Below are positions 17,138 through 25,364 of a DNA stretch of 64,000 nucleotides, piece by piece. Every line of letters begins with the position of its first letter. Positions within the stretch are counted from its first letter, which is position 1. The translations under genes were made by a program, and so were the position numbers. A model generated the notes under the pieces. The model ran no database searches, had not been told where the DNA came from, and saw nothing but the letters and a program-made list of their open reading frames with translations. Origin of the DNA: Cedecea neteri. Lineage in GTDB: Bacteria; Pseudomonadota; Gammaproteobacteria; Enterobacterales; Enterobacteriaceae. The stretch spans positions 3,224,001-3,288,000 of the forward strand of contig NZ_CP009458.1 in the NCBI RefSeq assembly GCF_000758305.1. Direction: 5' to 3'.

Positions 17138-19630
17138 ATGGGATTCTTGCGTCCATTAACAGGGTCGTTATTTCTGATTATCAGTAGTGCGAATACGTGG
17201 GCGCAGACTGAGCCGCTTGCCAGCCAGGCCGCCGCTATGCCGGATGATTTTCAGGCGCATTTCTTTAATGCCCCGCTTTCAGCCCGCATCATGGTAGATA
17301 ACAGGGTCCTCGGCGATGCCATGATCATGGTGACGGCAGATAACCGGGCCAGGATTATTCATTTTACCGATAACGGCGACAGTGAATTTAGCGAGGCCGA
17401 ACGCCAGCGCTGGTTAAAGGCGTTCACTGACTTTGTTACGCTGGGAAAATGCAGTGACCATGTCTGTCCGCCGGGATTGCTGGCGGCGGATTACAGCCTG
17501 AGTGATGCCCGTCTTGTTTTACTCACACAGCAACCGGGGAGCGAGGCGAGTAAGTACTGGTATACCTTACCTGAGGATGGGGATTCGGGCCTGCTGTTGA
17601 ATAACCAGCTTAACCTCAGCGGCAGTGAACAACAGTCCAGCCTGAGCTGGAACGGGGGCCTGGAGGCCGCGCTCGGGACCTGGACATTAATGAGCCAGTT
17701 TCAGCATGACCAGACCCGTAGCAACAGTATGGGCAGCACTTCCCGCCATGCAATGACGTCTCTTTACGTTCAGCGTGAGTTTCAGCAACACTTTCTCCGT
17801 ACCGGGCTATTTACGCCGAACAGCCAGGGCCTTTTACGTCAGCCTTATACGCCAGGGGGGAGAGTCAGCACGCTAGCGGGAATAATGGCGGGCAGCGGCG
17901 ATGCATTACTTAAGGGCGCGGATATTCCGGCGCTTTATCCCGTCTACGTCTCCGCCAACCGGGAAGGTGTGGCTGAAATTTACCGCGACGGCACCCTGAT
18001 AAATTCTCAACCTGTTGAACCCGGCCTGCAAATGTTAGATACCGTCCCGCTGCCTGCCGGTATCTATGAAGTTGAAATTCGCCTCATTGAAGACGGCCGT
18101 GAGAGCAGTAGGGTCACTGAAACTATTAATAAACCCACCCGCTGGAAAACGCCGGGCCAGCGCCTGCGCTACAACGTGTTCGCCGGGCAGCAACAGACGC
18201 TGTGGAACAGTGACAAAAGTGAAGATAACGGGGAATTTGCGGCCGGGGCCAGCGTGAATTACCTGCTGCATCCGCTGGCGACGGTCGGCGTGGCCCTGCA
18301 GAAAACGGGGGAAGAGCATCAGGCCGGGGTTTCACTCGACTGGCAGGCGGCAAAGCCAGTGCAGCTCTACGGCAATGTCTGGCGCAGCAACATCACGGGC
18401 TACGGGTTTGATACCCAGGGGATATGGACACATGCGCAGGGCAACGTGGCCCTGAGCCACAGCCGCAGCTGGTATCGCAGTGAGGATGAACCCTACAGGT
18501 ACAGTACCCGGGCGTCGATCGATCACAGCAGCACACTCTCTACTACCTGGCGCTTTAACAGCGAAAACAGTCTTAACGCACGGCTGACGCACAGAAGTCG
18601 CAATAACGGCATCGGGGCAGACGTGGGCTTTAACACCCGCACCGTACTTGCCGGGAACGCCATTAACTGGCGACTTGCCGCCTTTGACCGGCCTTACGGC
18701 AATACCAGCTCTCTGCGTAATCGGGGCGTGAGCCTTTCCGCCAGCTTCGCGCTCGGCGGGCAGAAACGCAGCGGCAATATCAGCCTCGGCAGCCGAACGG
18801 ATACCAACGGCAGCCGGGATCTCTATACCTCCGCCTCGGTCAATCAGACCTGGGACAAAGGCCCCGTGAAGATGACGACGGCGACGCTGACGGCGGACCG
18901 CCACGGCGCAGGGTTCAGCACTTACAACCAGTTTGATACGCCGATGATGGCGGGCACTTTCTGGGGGCAGAGTTCAACGCTGGACGGCAGGCTGTCTGGC
19001 GGCATTAACACCGGCAGCCTGGTGGCGGTGGGAGGCGGTCGGGCCACGATATCAAAACAGGCGGCACATTATCAGGGCGGGGGCATGATAGTGGATGTGT
19101 CATCAGATGATAAACAGGCTGAACTGGTGGCACTCTACCCGGGCGGTACAGTGCCGCTCAAACCGGGCAGGAACTTTATTCCGGTAGATGTCTGGAAACC
19201 GGGCACGGTGCAGATTGACTTCCCCGGCACGGAAGCACCGGCCCTGAAAGTCGAGCCTGAGTACCTGAGCTACCAGCATGTGCGTGGGGGCGTCAGTGCG
19301 CATTCAGTGAAAGTGATGAAGACGGTGACGGTGATGGGGCGCCTGGTCGACGGTGACGGACATGCTCTGGGTGGTGCCCACGTGGTGAATCATGCGGGCA
19401 GAACGGTCTCCGAGTCAGACGGGGTGTTCACCCTGGAAGTCCATGAGAATAACCCGGTGCTGGCGGTCGAGCACCGGTCGATATCTCAGTGCGAAATCCG
19501 GCTGAATCCCACCACGCAGAAAACGGCCGATGAGATTATTTTCCTCGGCAATCTCACCTGCGACGGATTACCGCTGGCGGGGAACACTGGGAATGCTGCC
19601 CGTAAAGCAGCAAAGAATAAGGACATATAA
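17138..19630 (+). CDS. Alpha-fimbrial outer-membrane usher (TcfC/CooC-like)
   Basis: 830 residues with a signal peptide of about 22 residues (ending TWAQ). It has the beta-rich usher body with the plug-region motif GTLINSQPVEPGLQMLDTVP (about residues 285-305, with GIYEVEIRLIEDGRES next), and a C-terminal domain with cysteines (QCEIRL, LTCDGL). It secretes and assembles the subunits at the outer membrane. The stop overlaps the tip adhesin start (TAATG). Confidence 0.88.
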   Translation: MGFLRPLTGSLFLIISSANTWAQTEPLASQAAAMPDDFQAHFFNAPLSARIMVDNRVLGDAMIMVTADNRARIIHFTDNGDSEFSEAERQRWLKAFTDFVTLGKCSDHVCPPGLLAADYSLSDARLVLLTQQPGSEASKYWYTLPEDGDSGLLLNNQLNLSGSEQQSSLSWNGGLEAALGTWTLMSQFQHDQTRSNSMGSTSRHAMTSLYVQREFQQHFLRTGLFTPNSQGLLRQPYTPGGRVSTLAGIMAGSGDALLKGADIPALYPVYVSANREGVAEIYRDGTLINSQPVEPGLQMLDTVPLPAGIYEVEIRLIEDGRESSRVTETINKPTRWKTPGQRLRYNVFAGQQQTLWNSDKSEDNGEFAAGASVNYLLHPLATVGVALQKTGEEHQAGVSLDWQAAKPVQLYGNVWRSNITGYGFDTQGIWTHAQGNVALSHSRSWYRSEDEPYRYSTRASIDHSSTLSTTWRFNSENSLNARLTHRSRNNGIGADVGFNTRTVLAGNAINWRLAAFDRPYGNTSSLRNRGVSLSASFALGGQKRSGNISLGSRTDTNGSRDLYTSASVNQTWDKGPVKMTTATLTADRHGAGFSTYNQFDTPMMAGTFWGQSSTLDGRLSGGINTGSLVAVGGGRATISKQAAHYQGGGMIVDVSSDDKQAELVALYPGGTVPLKPGRNFIPVDVWKPGTVQIDFPGTEAPALKVEPEYLSYQHVRGGVSAHSVKVMKTVTVMGRLVDGDGHALGGAHVVNHAGRTVSESDGVFTLEVHENNPVLAVEHRSISQCEIRLNPTTQKTADEIIFLGNLTCDGLPLAGNTGNAARKAAKNKDI

Positions 19631-20904
19631 TGTATATCCGGCCGAAAGATAGTTTCATATCTATAATTTCATTTATATTCCATACATTAAAATTAATATC
19701 TTTATCCGCTCTGCTTACCCTGACCATGCTGTCAGTCGCCAGGGCAGCAACGGTGGATGTGACTACTGAATTTATTGCTGACCTGTCGAAACCGCAGAAT
19801 AATAGTTTTGTGAATACCACACCTGTTTCGGGGTTTTGTAATATTCCCACCGTTACTTGTAGTTCGGGAGAGTTTAGTATTTTAATTCCCGGGTTAGATG
19901 GGGTGAAATACTTTGATTATACGTCCAAAGATTTTTTACGTAATCACCCTTCAGGCTCATTTGATGGAACGGGAAAAGATGTGATACTAACCGAAGTGAA
20001 TACGAGACAGAAAATCCAGGGGCAATTTCGCTTTACAAATTTTGGTGTTAAATATGTTCGAATGGATGAAAACAGTGGTCACCTGAGTAATGCACTTGTT
20101 ACGATGGGTCCTGTTGTAGGGAATTGTACGAGACGAGCAGCTGGGGGGGGCGGGGGAGGCATAGCCTATTGGGGATTGAAAATACCTAAAGAGCGAGTTA
20201 CTTGCTATCAGGCGCTTAGTAGTGGGTCGTTAGGTCTATTTCAAGGGGATATTCGTCTTGAAGAGATCAGTTTTGGCTATACGTTGGATGTGCCTAATCC
20301 ACTGGGCATTTATTCCGGGGAATATGAAGGCGAAGTGGTTTATTCCGTTGGTGACGGCGGAGATATTGACTTTAATGCTGAAACAACCTCCGACACTGAA
20401 ATTAGAATAAAAATAAAGGCTACCGTTCGGCATGCTTTTCAGCTCAAATTCCCGTCAGAAGGTGATATCAAGGTAAGTCTTGCGCCCAGAGGTGGCTGGA
20501 GCCAGTGGGTGAACGGTGGTCGTGTCCCGGACTCGCTGAGCCAAGAAGTCCCATTCACCTTGTCGTCGACTTCTGGTTTCACCGTTAATATGCGCTGTGA
20601 ATATGACTCGGGGACTGGATGTGCGCTACGGGAAACAACATCCCCCACAGGAGAAAAAATACCGCTGGAGGTTTCTCTCACATTACCGGGTTATAAGACG
20701 GAAAACGGAACAGAAGCCAGAAATCTGCTGTTGAATTCGTTACCGGCTGGCCATGTTATTTTACCTCCCGGCGAGTTTGTTATTCATCGTCGCTCACAGA
20801 TTGACTTCAGGGTACCGAAACCCGGTGTTGAAATGATGGTGAAATCCCCGGGCTCAACCTGGCAGGGAGCCGTGACGCTAGTGTTTGATACTCAGGTGGA
20901 CTAG
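19630..20904 (+). CDS. Alpha-fimbrial tip adhesin (CfaE/CooD/TcfD-like)
   Basis: 424 residues with a long signal peptide (cleavage near residue 39, SVARA). The N-terminal domain holds six cysteines (CNIPTVTC, NCTRR, TCYQA, MRCEYDSGTGC), and the C-terminal pilin domain ends TWQGAVTLVFDTQ, matching the end of the major pilin. This is the two-domain plan of CfaE-type tip adhesins, which bind the host receptor and start fibre assembly. A glycine-rich loop (AAGGGGGGIAY) is encoded by an almost pure G tract that could slip. Base composition is more AT-rich than in the usher gene, as is common for adhesins under diversifying selection. Confidence 0.84.
   Translation: MYIRPKDSFISIISFIFHTLKLISLSALLTLTMLSVARAATVDVTTEFIADLSKPQNNSFVNTTPVSGFCNIPTVTCSSGEFSILIPGLDGVKYFDYTSKDFLRNHPSGSFDGTGKDVILTEVNTRQKIQGQFRFTNFGVKYVRMDENSGHLSNALVTMGPVVGNCTRRAAGGGGGGIAYWGLKIPKERVTCYQALSSGSLGLFQGDIRLEEISFGYTLDVPNPLGIYSGEYEGEVVYSVGDGGDIDFNAETTSDTEIRIKIKATVRHAFQLKFPSEGDIKVSLAPRGGWSQWVNGGRVPDSLSQEVPFTLSSTSGFTVNMRCEYDSGTGCALRETTSPTGEKIPLEVSLTLPGYKTENGTEARNLLLNSLPAGHVILPPGEFVIHRRSQIDFRVPKPGVEMMVKSPGSTWQGAVTLVFDTQVD
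20143..20156 (+). repeat. Poly-G tract inside the tip adhesin gene
   Basis: Eight G (20143-20150), one C, then five G (20152-20156) within the coding sequence, giving a run of six glycines. Homopolymeric G tracts of this length can gain or lose bases during replication and switch a gene off by frameshift. In this copy the frame is open through to the stop. Confidence 0.75.
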
Positions 20905-20981
20905 CAATGTCGAAAATAGCTGATTAAGATCAATTAAAACTTTATAAAGTCATAGCCTTACCTTTCTTTACCGTCACACCT

Positions 20982-21012
20982 TTGACCTTCCCCTTGGGGG
21001 AAGGTGTATCGT
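20982..21012 (+). promoter_or_regulatory. CueR-type MerR-family promoter of cueP
   Basis: A -35 TTGACC (20982-20987) and -10 TATCGT (21007-21012) are separated by 19 bases, the over-long spacer used by MerR-family activators. The spacer holds the dyad ACCTTCCCC...GGGGAAGGT (20985-21005), nearly the same as the CueR operator of E. coli copA. This predicts induction by copper through CueR, or by a GolS-like homologue. cueR is not in the window. Confidence 0.85.
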
Positions 21013-21057
21013 CCGCGCCAGTCATTTCAGAAACCTCCCTTTCTAAAAGGAAACAGA

Positions 21058-21606
21058 ATGAAAACACGTATCATGACGGCGTTACTGGCGCTAACCCTTA
21101 GCGGTTCTGCACTGGCAGCAACCCCTGAAGCCAATGCCTTTCTGGCGAAACATGGGCTGGCGGGAAAAACCGTTGAGCAGATGGTGGAGGCTATCGACCA
21201 GTCTCCGCAAACGCGTCCGCTGGGTTACAGCGCTGGCATTACCAGCCGTGCGCTGGTGCTTTCGGACGGGCAGCAGAAGTTTAGCTATCCGCTGGGCGAC
21301 AAATTCTATCTGTCGTTTGCGCCATATCTACAGCAAACGCACCCTTGTTTTAACCACAGTCTTTCTGGCTGCCAGGGTGAGCTGGCCAATACGGCTTTCG
21401 ACGTCAAAATTACTGACAAAGCGGGCAAAGTCCTCCTGAACAAAACGCTGACCAGCCAGCAGAACGGCTTCATCGGCGTGTGGCTGCCGCGCAATACCGA
21501 AGGGACGGTCAGTGTCAGCTACCAGGGGCGTTCCGCGCATTCCGCTTTTGCTACCTTTAATGACAGTCAGACCTGCATGACCACATTGCCGTTGCAGTCA
21601 TCCTGA
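21058..21606 (+). CDS. cueP: CueP, periplasmic copper-binding protein
   Basis: 182 residues from ATG 21058 with a signal peptide to Ala20 (SGSALA). The frame is open to 21004 but that part overlaps the promoter. The CueP core QTHPCFNHSLSGCQGE supplies Cys97, His100 and Cys105, with Cys173 near the end (QTCMTT) and GFIGVWLPRN between them, as in Salmonella CueP. CueP stores copper in the periplasm and supplies it to superoxide dismutase SodCII. The gene has its own CueR-type promoter and is not part of the fimbrial operon before it. Confidence 0.9.
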   Translation: MKTRIMTALLALTLSGSALAATPEANAFLAKHGLAGKTVEQMVEAIDQSPQTRPLGYSAGITSRALVLSDGQQKFSYPLGDKFYLSFAPYLQQTHPCFNHSLSGCQGELANTAFDVKITDKAGKVLLNKTLTSQQNGFIGVWLPRNTEGTVSVSYQGRSAHSAFATFNDSQTCMTTLPLQSS

Positions 21607-21614
21607 GTCAGAAG

Positions 21615-21644
21615 GGCGGCGGCTACGCCAGCGCTGCCGCCGCC
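21615..21644. terminator. GC-rich hairpin after cueP
   Basis: Perfect 9-bp stem GGCGGCGGC/GCCGCCGCC with a 12-base loop, between the convergent ends of cueP (21606) and the LuxR-type gene (21649). No T-run follows on either strand, so termination may be inefficient or the hairpin may mainly protect 3' ends. Confidence 0.5.
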
Positions 21645-21648
21645 TGAA

Positions 21649-22212
21649 TCACGGATAGTTGTTTTCTTCATCAGTATAAATAAGCAGACAGGCCTCGTTA
21701 AAATTCGTCAGGCCCAGTCTTTCGTAAAGCTCATTCCGCCTGCGATAAAGGCTTTTTAGTGAGGTATTAAGTTTTTCCGCCACGGTTTCCATGGGCAAGC
21801 CCCGTCTGAGCCATGCCATCATCAGTCGCTCTTCCTGAGTCAGTCGCATGCCATAAAACCATTCCCCCGCCTGACGGTCGAGCTTCACTTTTTGCAGCAC
21901 CCAGAACAGCGCTTCAACCTCCCGATGCGGCATCGACATATCGAAGCTCCACTTTTGCCTGAGCGGAAAAAGTTCAGTGTGGCGCATATCCAGTACGATG
22001 CAGCGCACCGGCGCCTCAGCTTTCTCTGCGCTGGTGATAATATTTTCCCACTGCACCAGCGGTAGCCGGCTATCCACCAGGATAGCGTACTCTTTGTAGC
22101 CGTAGCTGAAGCTCCTTCTGCCCACTGAGTGCAGCAGAATAATGTCCGGAAAATAACTTTGTATTCCCTGATAAAGATAGCGATCTTGTGTGATCAAAAT
22201 TGTCGCATCCAC
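21649..22212 (-). CDS. Orphan LuxR-type (GerE HTH) transcriptional regulator
   Basis: 187 residues from a GTG start at 22212; no in-frame ATG gives the full N-terminus, and AAAGGG lies about 12 bases upstream. The C-terminal 65 residues form a LuxR/FixJ helix-turn-helix: LTQEERLMMAWLRRGLPMET, then KSLYRRRNELYERLGLTNFNEA. The N-terminal part resembles a receiver-like domain but lacks a convincing phospho-acceptor pocket. It resembles small enterobacterial LuxR-type regulators of fimbriae and biofilm. It lies between the fimbrial/cueP region and pgaABCD and diverges from pga, so either is a possible target. Confidence 0.82.
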   Translation of the reverse strand: MDATILITQDRYLYQGIQSYFPDIILLHSVGRRSFSYGYKEYAILVDSRLPLVQWENIITSAEKAEAPVRCIVLDMRHTELFPLRQKWSFDMSMPHREVEALFWVLQKVKLDRQAGEWFYGMRLTQEERLMMAWLRRGLPMETVAEKLNTSLKSLYRRRNELYERLGLTNFNEACLLIYTDEENNYP

Positions 22213-22914
22213 CGCAGCGTATCCCTTTAATATTACTCGAATCCAAATGCCTGACCATTGATATCATGGGTCAGCGTGTACACAGCGTGTGTCTCTATTT
22301 CATGACAAATGAGCTAACTTACCTTGAGGTAAGTTAGGTGGTGTTTTTACTTATTGTTTGGCAAGGTATTGATGTCGTGGGGATATCCTTTTTATTTTTG
22401 ATAATAAAAATTATAAATAAAAAGGAATGTGAGGGAAGAGTCTGGTTTTTAAATTAGGATTTTTTGCCAGGAAATCTCCTGATTAATACATTGAATTTCA
22501 CCTGATCTTATCGGTAAAAACATCAATCATAATATTTCTTTATTTTTGTTTTGCTTGGTTTGTTTTTTTAATCAATGTGTTACGTGTTTTGTTTTGTATG
22601 GCAAATCGTTCATTGAAAAGCCGGTGCAGAGTATTCTTAAAAGCATGTTTTGGGCCATTAGGAAGTGTTCACAAAATTATTCATGGTGACTTATCATTCT
22701 TGCTATCAGACCTAATGTGTAATCAACGTTATTTTGAGTTTGTTCCTAATGCCTCGTGGAGGGAAAAACGTTAGGGCCAGATATGCCTGTGCAAATAAAT
22801 GCTCTGGGTCTCAATAGGATTTTACCGTGTGAATTTCATCCGCTAATGCCGGTATCAGGTATTCAAAATGCGGTGGATAAACCATGCTCATTCATAATGG
22901 AATAATAGATATTT
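22213..22914. promoter_or_regulatory. Regulatory region between luxR-type gene and pgaABCD
   Basis: About 700 AT-rich non-coding bases with two strong inverted repeats. A perfect dyad CTAACTTACC-TTGA-GGTAAGTTAG lies at 22314-22337, and an AT-rich stem CCTTTTTATTT / AAATAAAAAGG at 22387-22397 and 22415-22425. A GTGTACAC palindrome is at 22276-22283. Near pgaA there are GGA triplets at 22661, 22758, 22762, 22817, 22875, 22899 and 22917, and the pgaA ribosome site is poor. E. coli pgaA has a long leader repressed by CsrA at GGA motifs, so a similar leader is plausible. A 65-codon frame at 22577-22774 looks random. Confidence 0.55.
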
Positions 22915-25356
22915 ATGGAACAGCGGCTGAGTATCAATAAGTTATTCTTTTATCGTGGCGTGAAGCTTTCGGTATTTTTAATCATGCCGGGATTACTTCC
23001 AGCGCAAGGGATGGGGGCAACATCGCTCTATGACAGCCAGGTATTACAGGCGCGAAACGGAGATTATCAACCTCTGCTTGAGGCATTAAAACGTGAGGCG
23101 AAGCAAAGAGCGCTCAACCCGGAACAGGTGGCCGACTGGCTGCAGGTTGCCTCCTGGGCCGGACGCGATGATGAAGTGGTCGACGTGTGGCAGCGTTATC
23201 AGGAGCGTACTGCTATCCCGGCTCGTGGGATCGCCGCCACTGCACAATCCCTGCGTAATCTTCATCGCTGGACGGAGTCACTTTCCCTGTGGGAGCAGGC
23301 GCTTCAGCTTTCCCCCGCTAATGATGACTACCGTATAGGGCAAATCAAAACGCTGGCCGACGGGCAAAAAGCCTGGCAGGCCAGAGAGAAAGCCCTGCAC
23401 CTGGTCGAGGAGAAGCCGACGCTGGCGCATTGGCAGGCGCTCTCTTATGTCTATCTTCGGCAGGGAAAAACCTGGGACCAGTTGTTAAGCGACACGCACG
23501 CCCTGGCGCTTGCCCCAGGGGATAAAACGGCGCTGCAAAACCTGATCTCCAGCCTGACCGCGAACAGGGTGAATACGCCGGCGCTGGCGTTAGCCAGGCA
23601 AGCGAACCTTCCGGCAAATGAGCGCAGAAGTCTGGAGCTGAACGCGTTGGCCGAAATGGTGCGCATGGCTGAAACCCCTCCTGGGGAGGAAAAAGCCCGC
23701 TTTACCGTCGCGCAGCGGGCGTTAGATCGCTACGACGCTTTGTTCGCCAAATGGCGCGGTAATCCTCAGGCTCAGCAGGACATCACGCGGGCGCGTATAG
23801 ACCGGCTTGGCGCGCTCTATGCCCACAATGATTACCCAACGGTCATTCAGGAATATGAAGCCCTGGCCGCAGAAAACGTGGCTGTCCCGCCCTGGGCTTT
23901 ACGGTGGGTTATTGCGTCTTACCTGGCAGCAAAGCAGGTAGAAAATGCGCAGGCGCTAACGCCGCAGCTGTTCAGCGGCGCGACGAATGAGAATGAGCAG
24001 GCGATGTTTTATGCCTTGCTGGACAGTGGCCAGTACGACGCCGCAGGTCGTTATCTGCAAAACCTTGCTCAGGTAACACCTTACCGCCGCTACGTGCCGG
24101 GTTTTCCGAATCCCGTACCGAACGATCGCTGGCTGGAAGCGAAAACACTCTCGCTGCAGTATCTCTTATCGACCAATGCGTTGCCGGAAGCCCAAGCTCT
24201 GTCCCAGCGGCTGGCCAGTACCGCGCCGGGCAATCAAGGGTTACGTATCGATTATGCCAGGGTTTTGCAGGCGCGCGGGTTGCCGCAGGCGGCTGAACGA
24301 GAGCTAAAAAAGGCGGAGGTGCTTGAGCCGTCCAACCTCGAGCTTGAGCGGCAGCAGGCCTATGTCGCGCAGGATCTGCACGAGTGGCGGCAAATGGATC
24401 TGTTGACCGACGATGTGATGCTGCGTGCCCCGCTGGATATTGCTTCTCAGCGGCTGAACCGAACGCGTGAGATTCACCGCATGTCCGAGCTGCGCATTAA
24501 CGGCCAGCAGGGGCTCCACTCCGATACACCCGTCAGCGGCGCGCACGATTTTAGCTGGGATATGGCGATTTACGGTCCGCCCGTCGCAGACAACTGGCGA
24601 CTGTTTGGTGGTAACCGCTTTAACAGCGGGCGTTTTGAAGAGGGGAAGGGATCCAGCCGCAGCGTGTTTGGGGGCGTCGAATGGCGGCCGCGCAATAGCT
24701 GGGTCGAATTTGAACTGGCGAACAATAACTTTAACGGCGGCAATAAGCCGGGCGGGCGCGTTTCGGCCTGGCACAGCTTCAGCGACAGCTGGCGAGTAGG
24801 AGGCGAGGTGGAACGTCTGGCTCGGGCAACGCCGTTGCGGGCTTTGCGCAACGGGGTAAGTGCGAATCAGGCCAACCTGTGGGTGCGCTGGCATCAAAAC
24901 GAACGGCGTGAATATCAGCTCGCGACCACGACCAGCTGGTTTTCAGACCATAACCACCGCCAGGAATATGCCTTACAGGGCAAAGAACGGCTGTGGCAGA
25001 CGGCGCGGATCACGCTCGATCTGCAGCCCGGCGTGGCATACAGCACCAACAGCAAGACCGACACGGTGTATTACAGCCCGAAATGGGACTTATCCGCCGC
25101 GCCGACACTCGCCGTTAATCATGTGATGTACCAGCGCTATGACACCGTCTGGAGCCAGCAGATCAGCGCCGGAGCAGGCATTTATCGGCAAAAAAATTAC
25201 GGGGCGGGGGCGATGACGTCGCTCGGATATGGCCAGCGTATCCAGTGGAACAACGTCCTCGACACCGGGGCCATGTTGAACTGGGAAAAGCGGCCCTGGG
25301 ATGGCAAGCGGGAGACGCATCTTGCCGTCGCTTTTGATGCGAATTTACGATTTTAA
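22915..25356 (+). CDS. pgaA: PgaA, outer-membrane PNAG export porin
   Basis: 813 residues. After an N-terminal signal/anchor stretch (LFFYRGVKLSVFLIMPGLLPAQG) comes a periplasmic superhelix of tetratricopeptide-like repeats (to about residue 510), then a C-terminal beta-barrel of about 300 residues ending in AVAFDANLRF with a terminal Phe, as expected for an outer-membrane protein. PgaA exports poly-beta-1,6-N-acetylglucosamine. First gene of pgaABCD, with 8 bases to pgaB. Confidence 0.95.
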   Translation: MEQRLSINKLFFYRGVKLSVFLIMPGLLPAQGMGATSLYDSQVLQARNGDYQPLLEALKREAKQRALNPEQVADWLQVASWAGRDDEVVDVWQRYQERTAIPARGIAATAQSLRNLHRWTESLSLWEQALQLSPANDDYRIGQIKTLADGQKAWQAREKALHLVEEKPTLAHWQALSYVYLRQGKTWDQLLSDTHALALAPGDKTALQNLISSLTANRVNTPALALARQANLPANERRSLELNALAEMVRMAETPPGEEKARFTVAQRALDRYDALFAKWRGNPQAQQDITRARIDRLGALYAHNDYPTVIQEYEALAAENVAVPPWALRWVIASYLAAKQVENAQALTPQLFSGATNENEQAMFYALLDSGQYDAAGRYLQNLAQVTPYRRYVPGFPNPVPNDRWLEAKTLSLQYLLSTNALPEAQALSQRLASTAPGNQGLRIDYARVLQARGLPQAAERELKKAEVLEPSNLELERQQAYVAQDLHEWRQMDLLTDDVMLRAPLDIASQRLNRTREIHRMSELRINGQQGLHSDTPVSGAHDFSWDMAIYGPPVADNWRLFGGNRFNSGRFEEGKGSSRSVFGGVEWRPRNSWVEFELANNNFNGGNKPGGRVSAWHSFSDSWRVGGEVERLARATPLRALRNGVSANQANLWVRWHQNERREYQLATTTSWFSDHNHRQEYALQGKERLWQTARITLDLQPGVAYSTNSKTDTVYYSPKWDLSAAPTLAVNHVMYQRYDTVWSQQISAGAGIYRQKNYGAGAMTSLGYGQRIQWNNVLDTGAMLNWEKRPWDGKRETHLAVAFDANLRF

Positions 25357-25364
25357 GGACAAAC

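Noticed and set aside
22577..22774. 65-codon + strand frame upstream of pgaA
   Set aside because: No ribosome site, no recognisable motif, basic and AT-driven composition. It lies in the regulatory region and is taken as chance.
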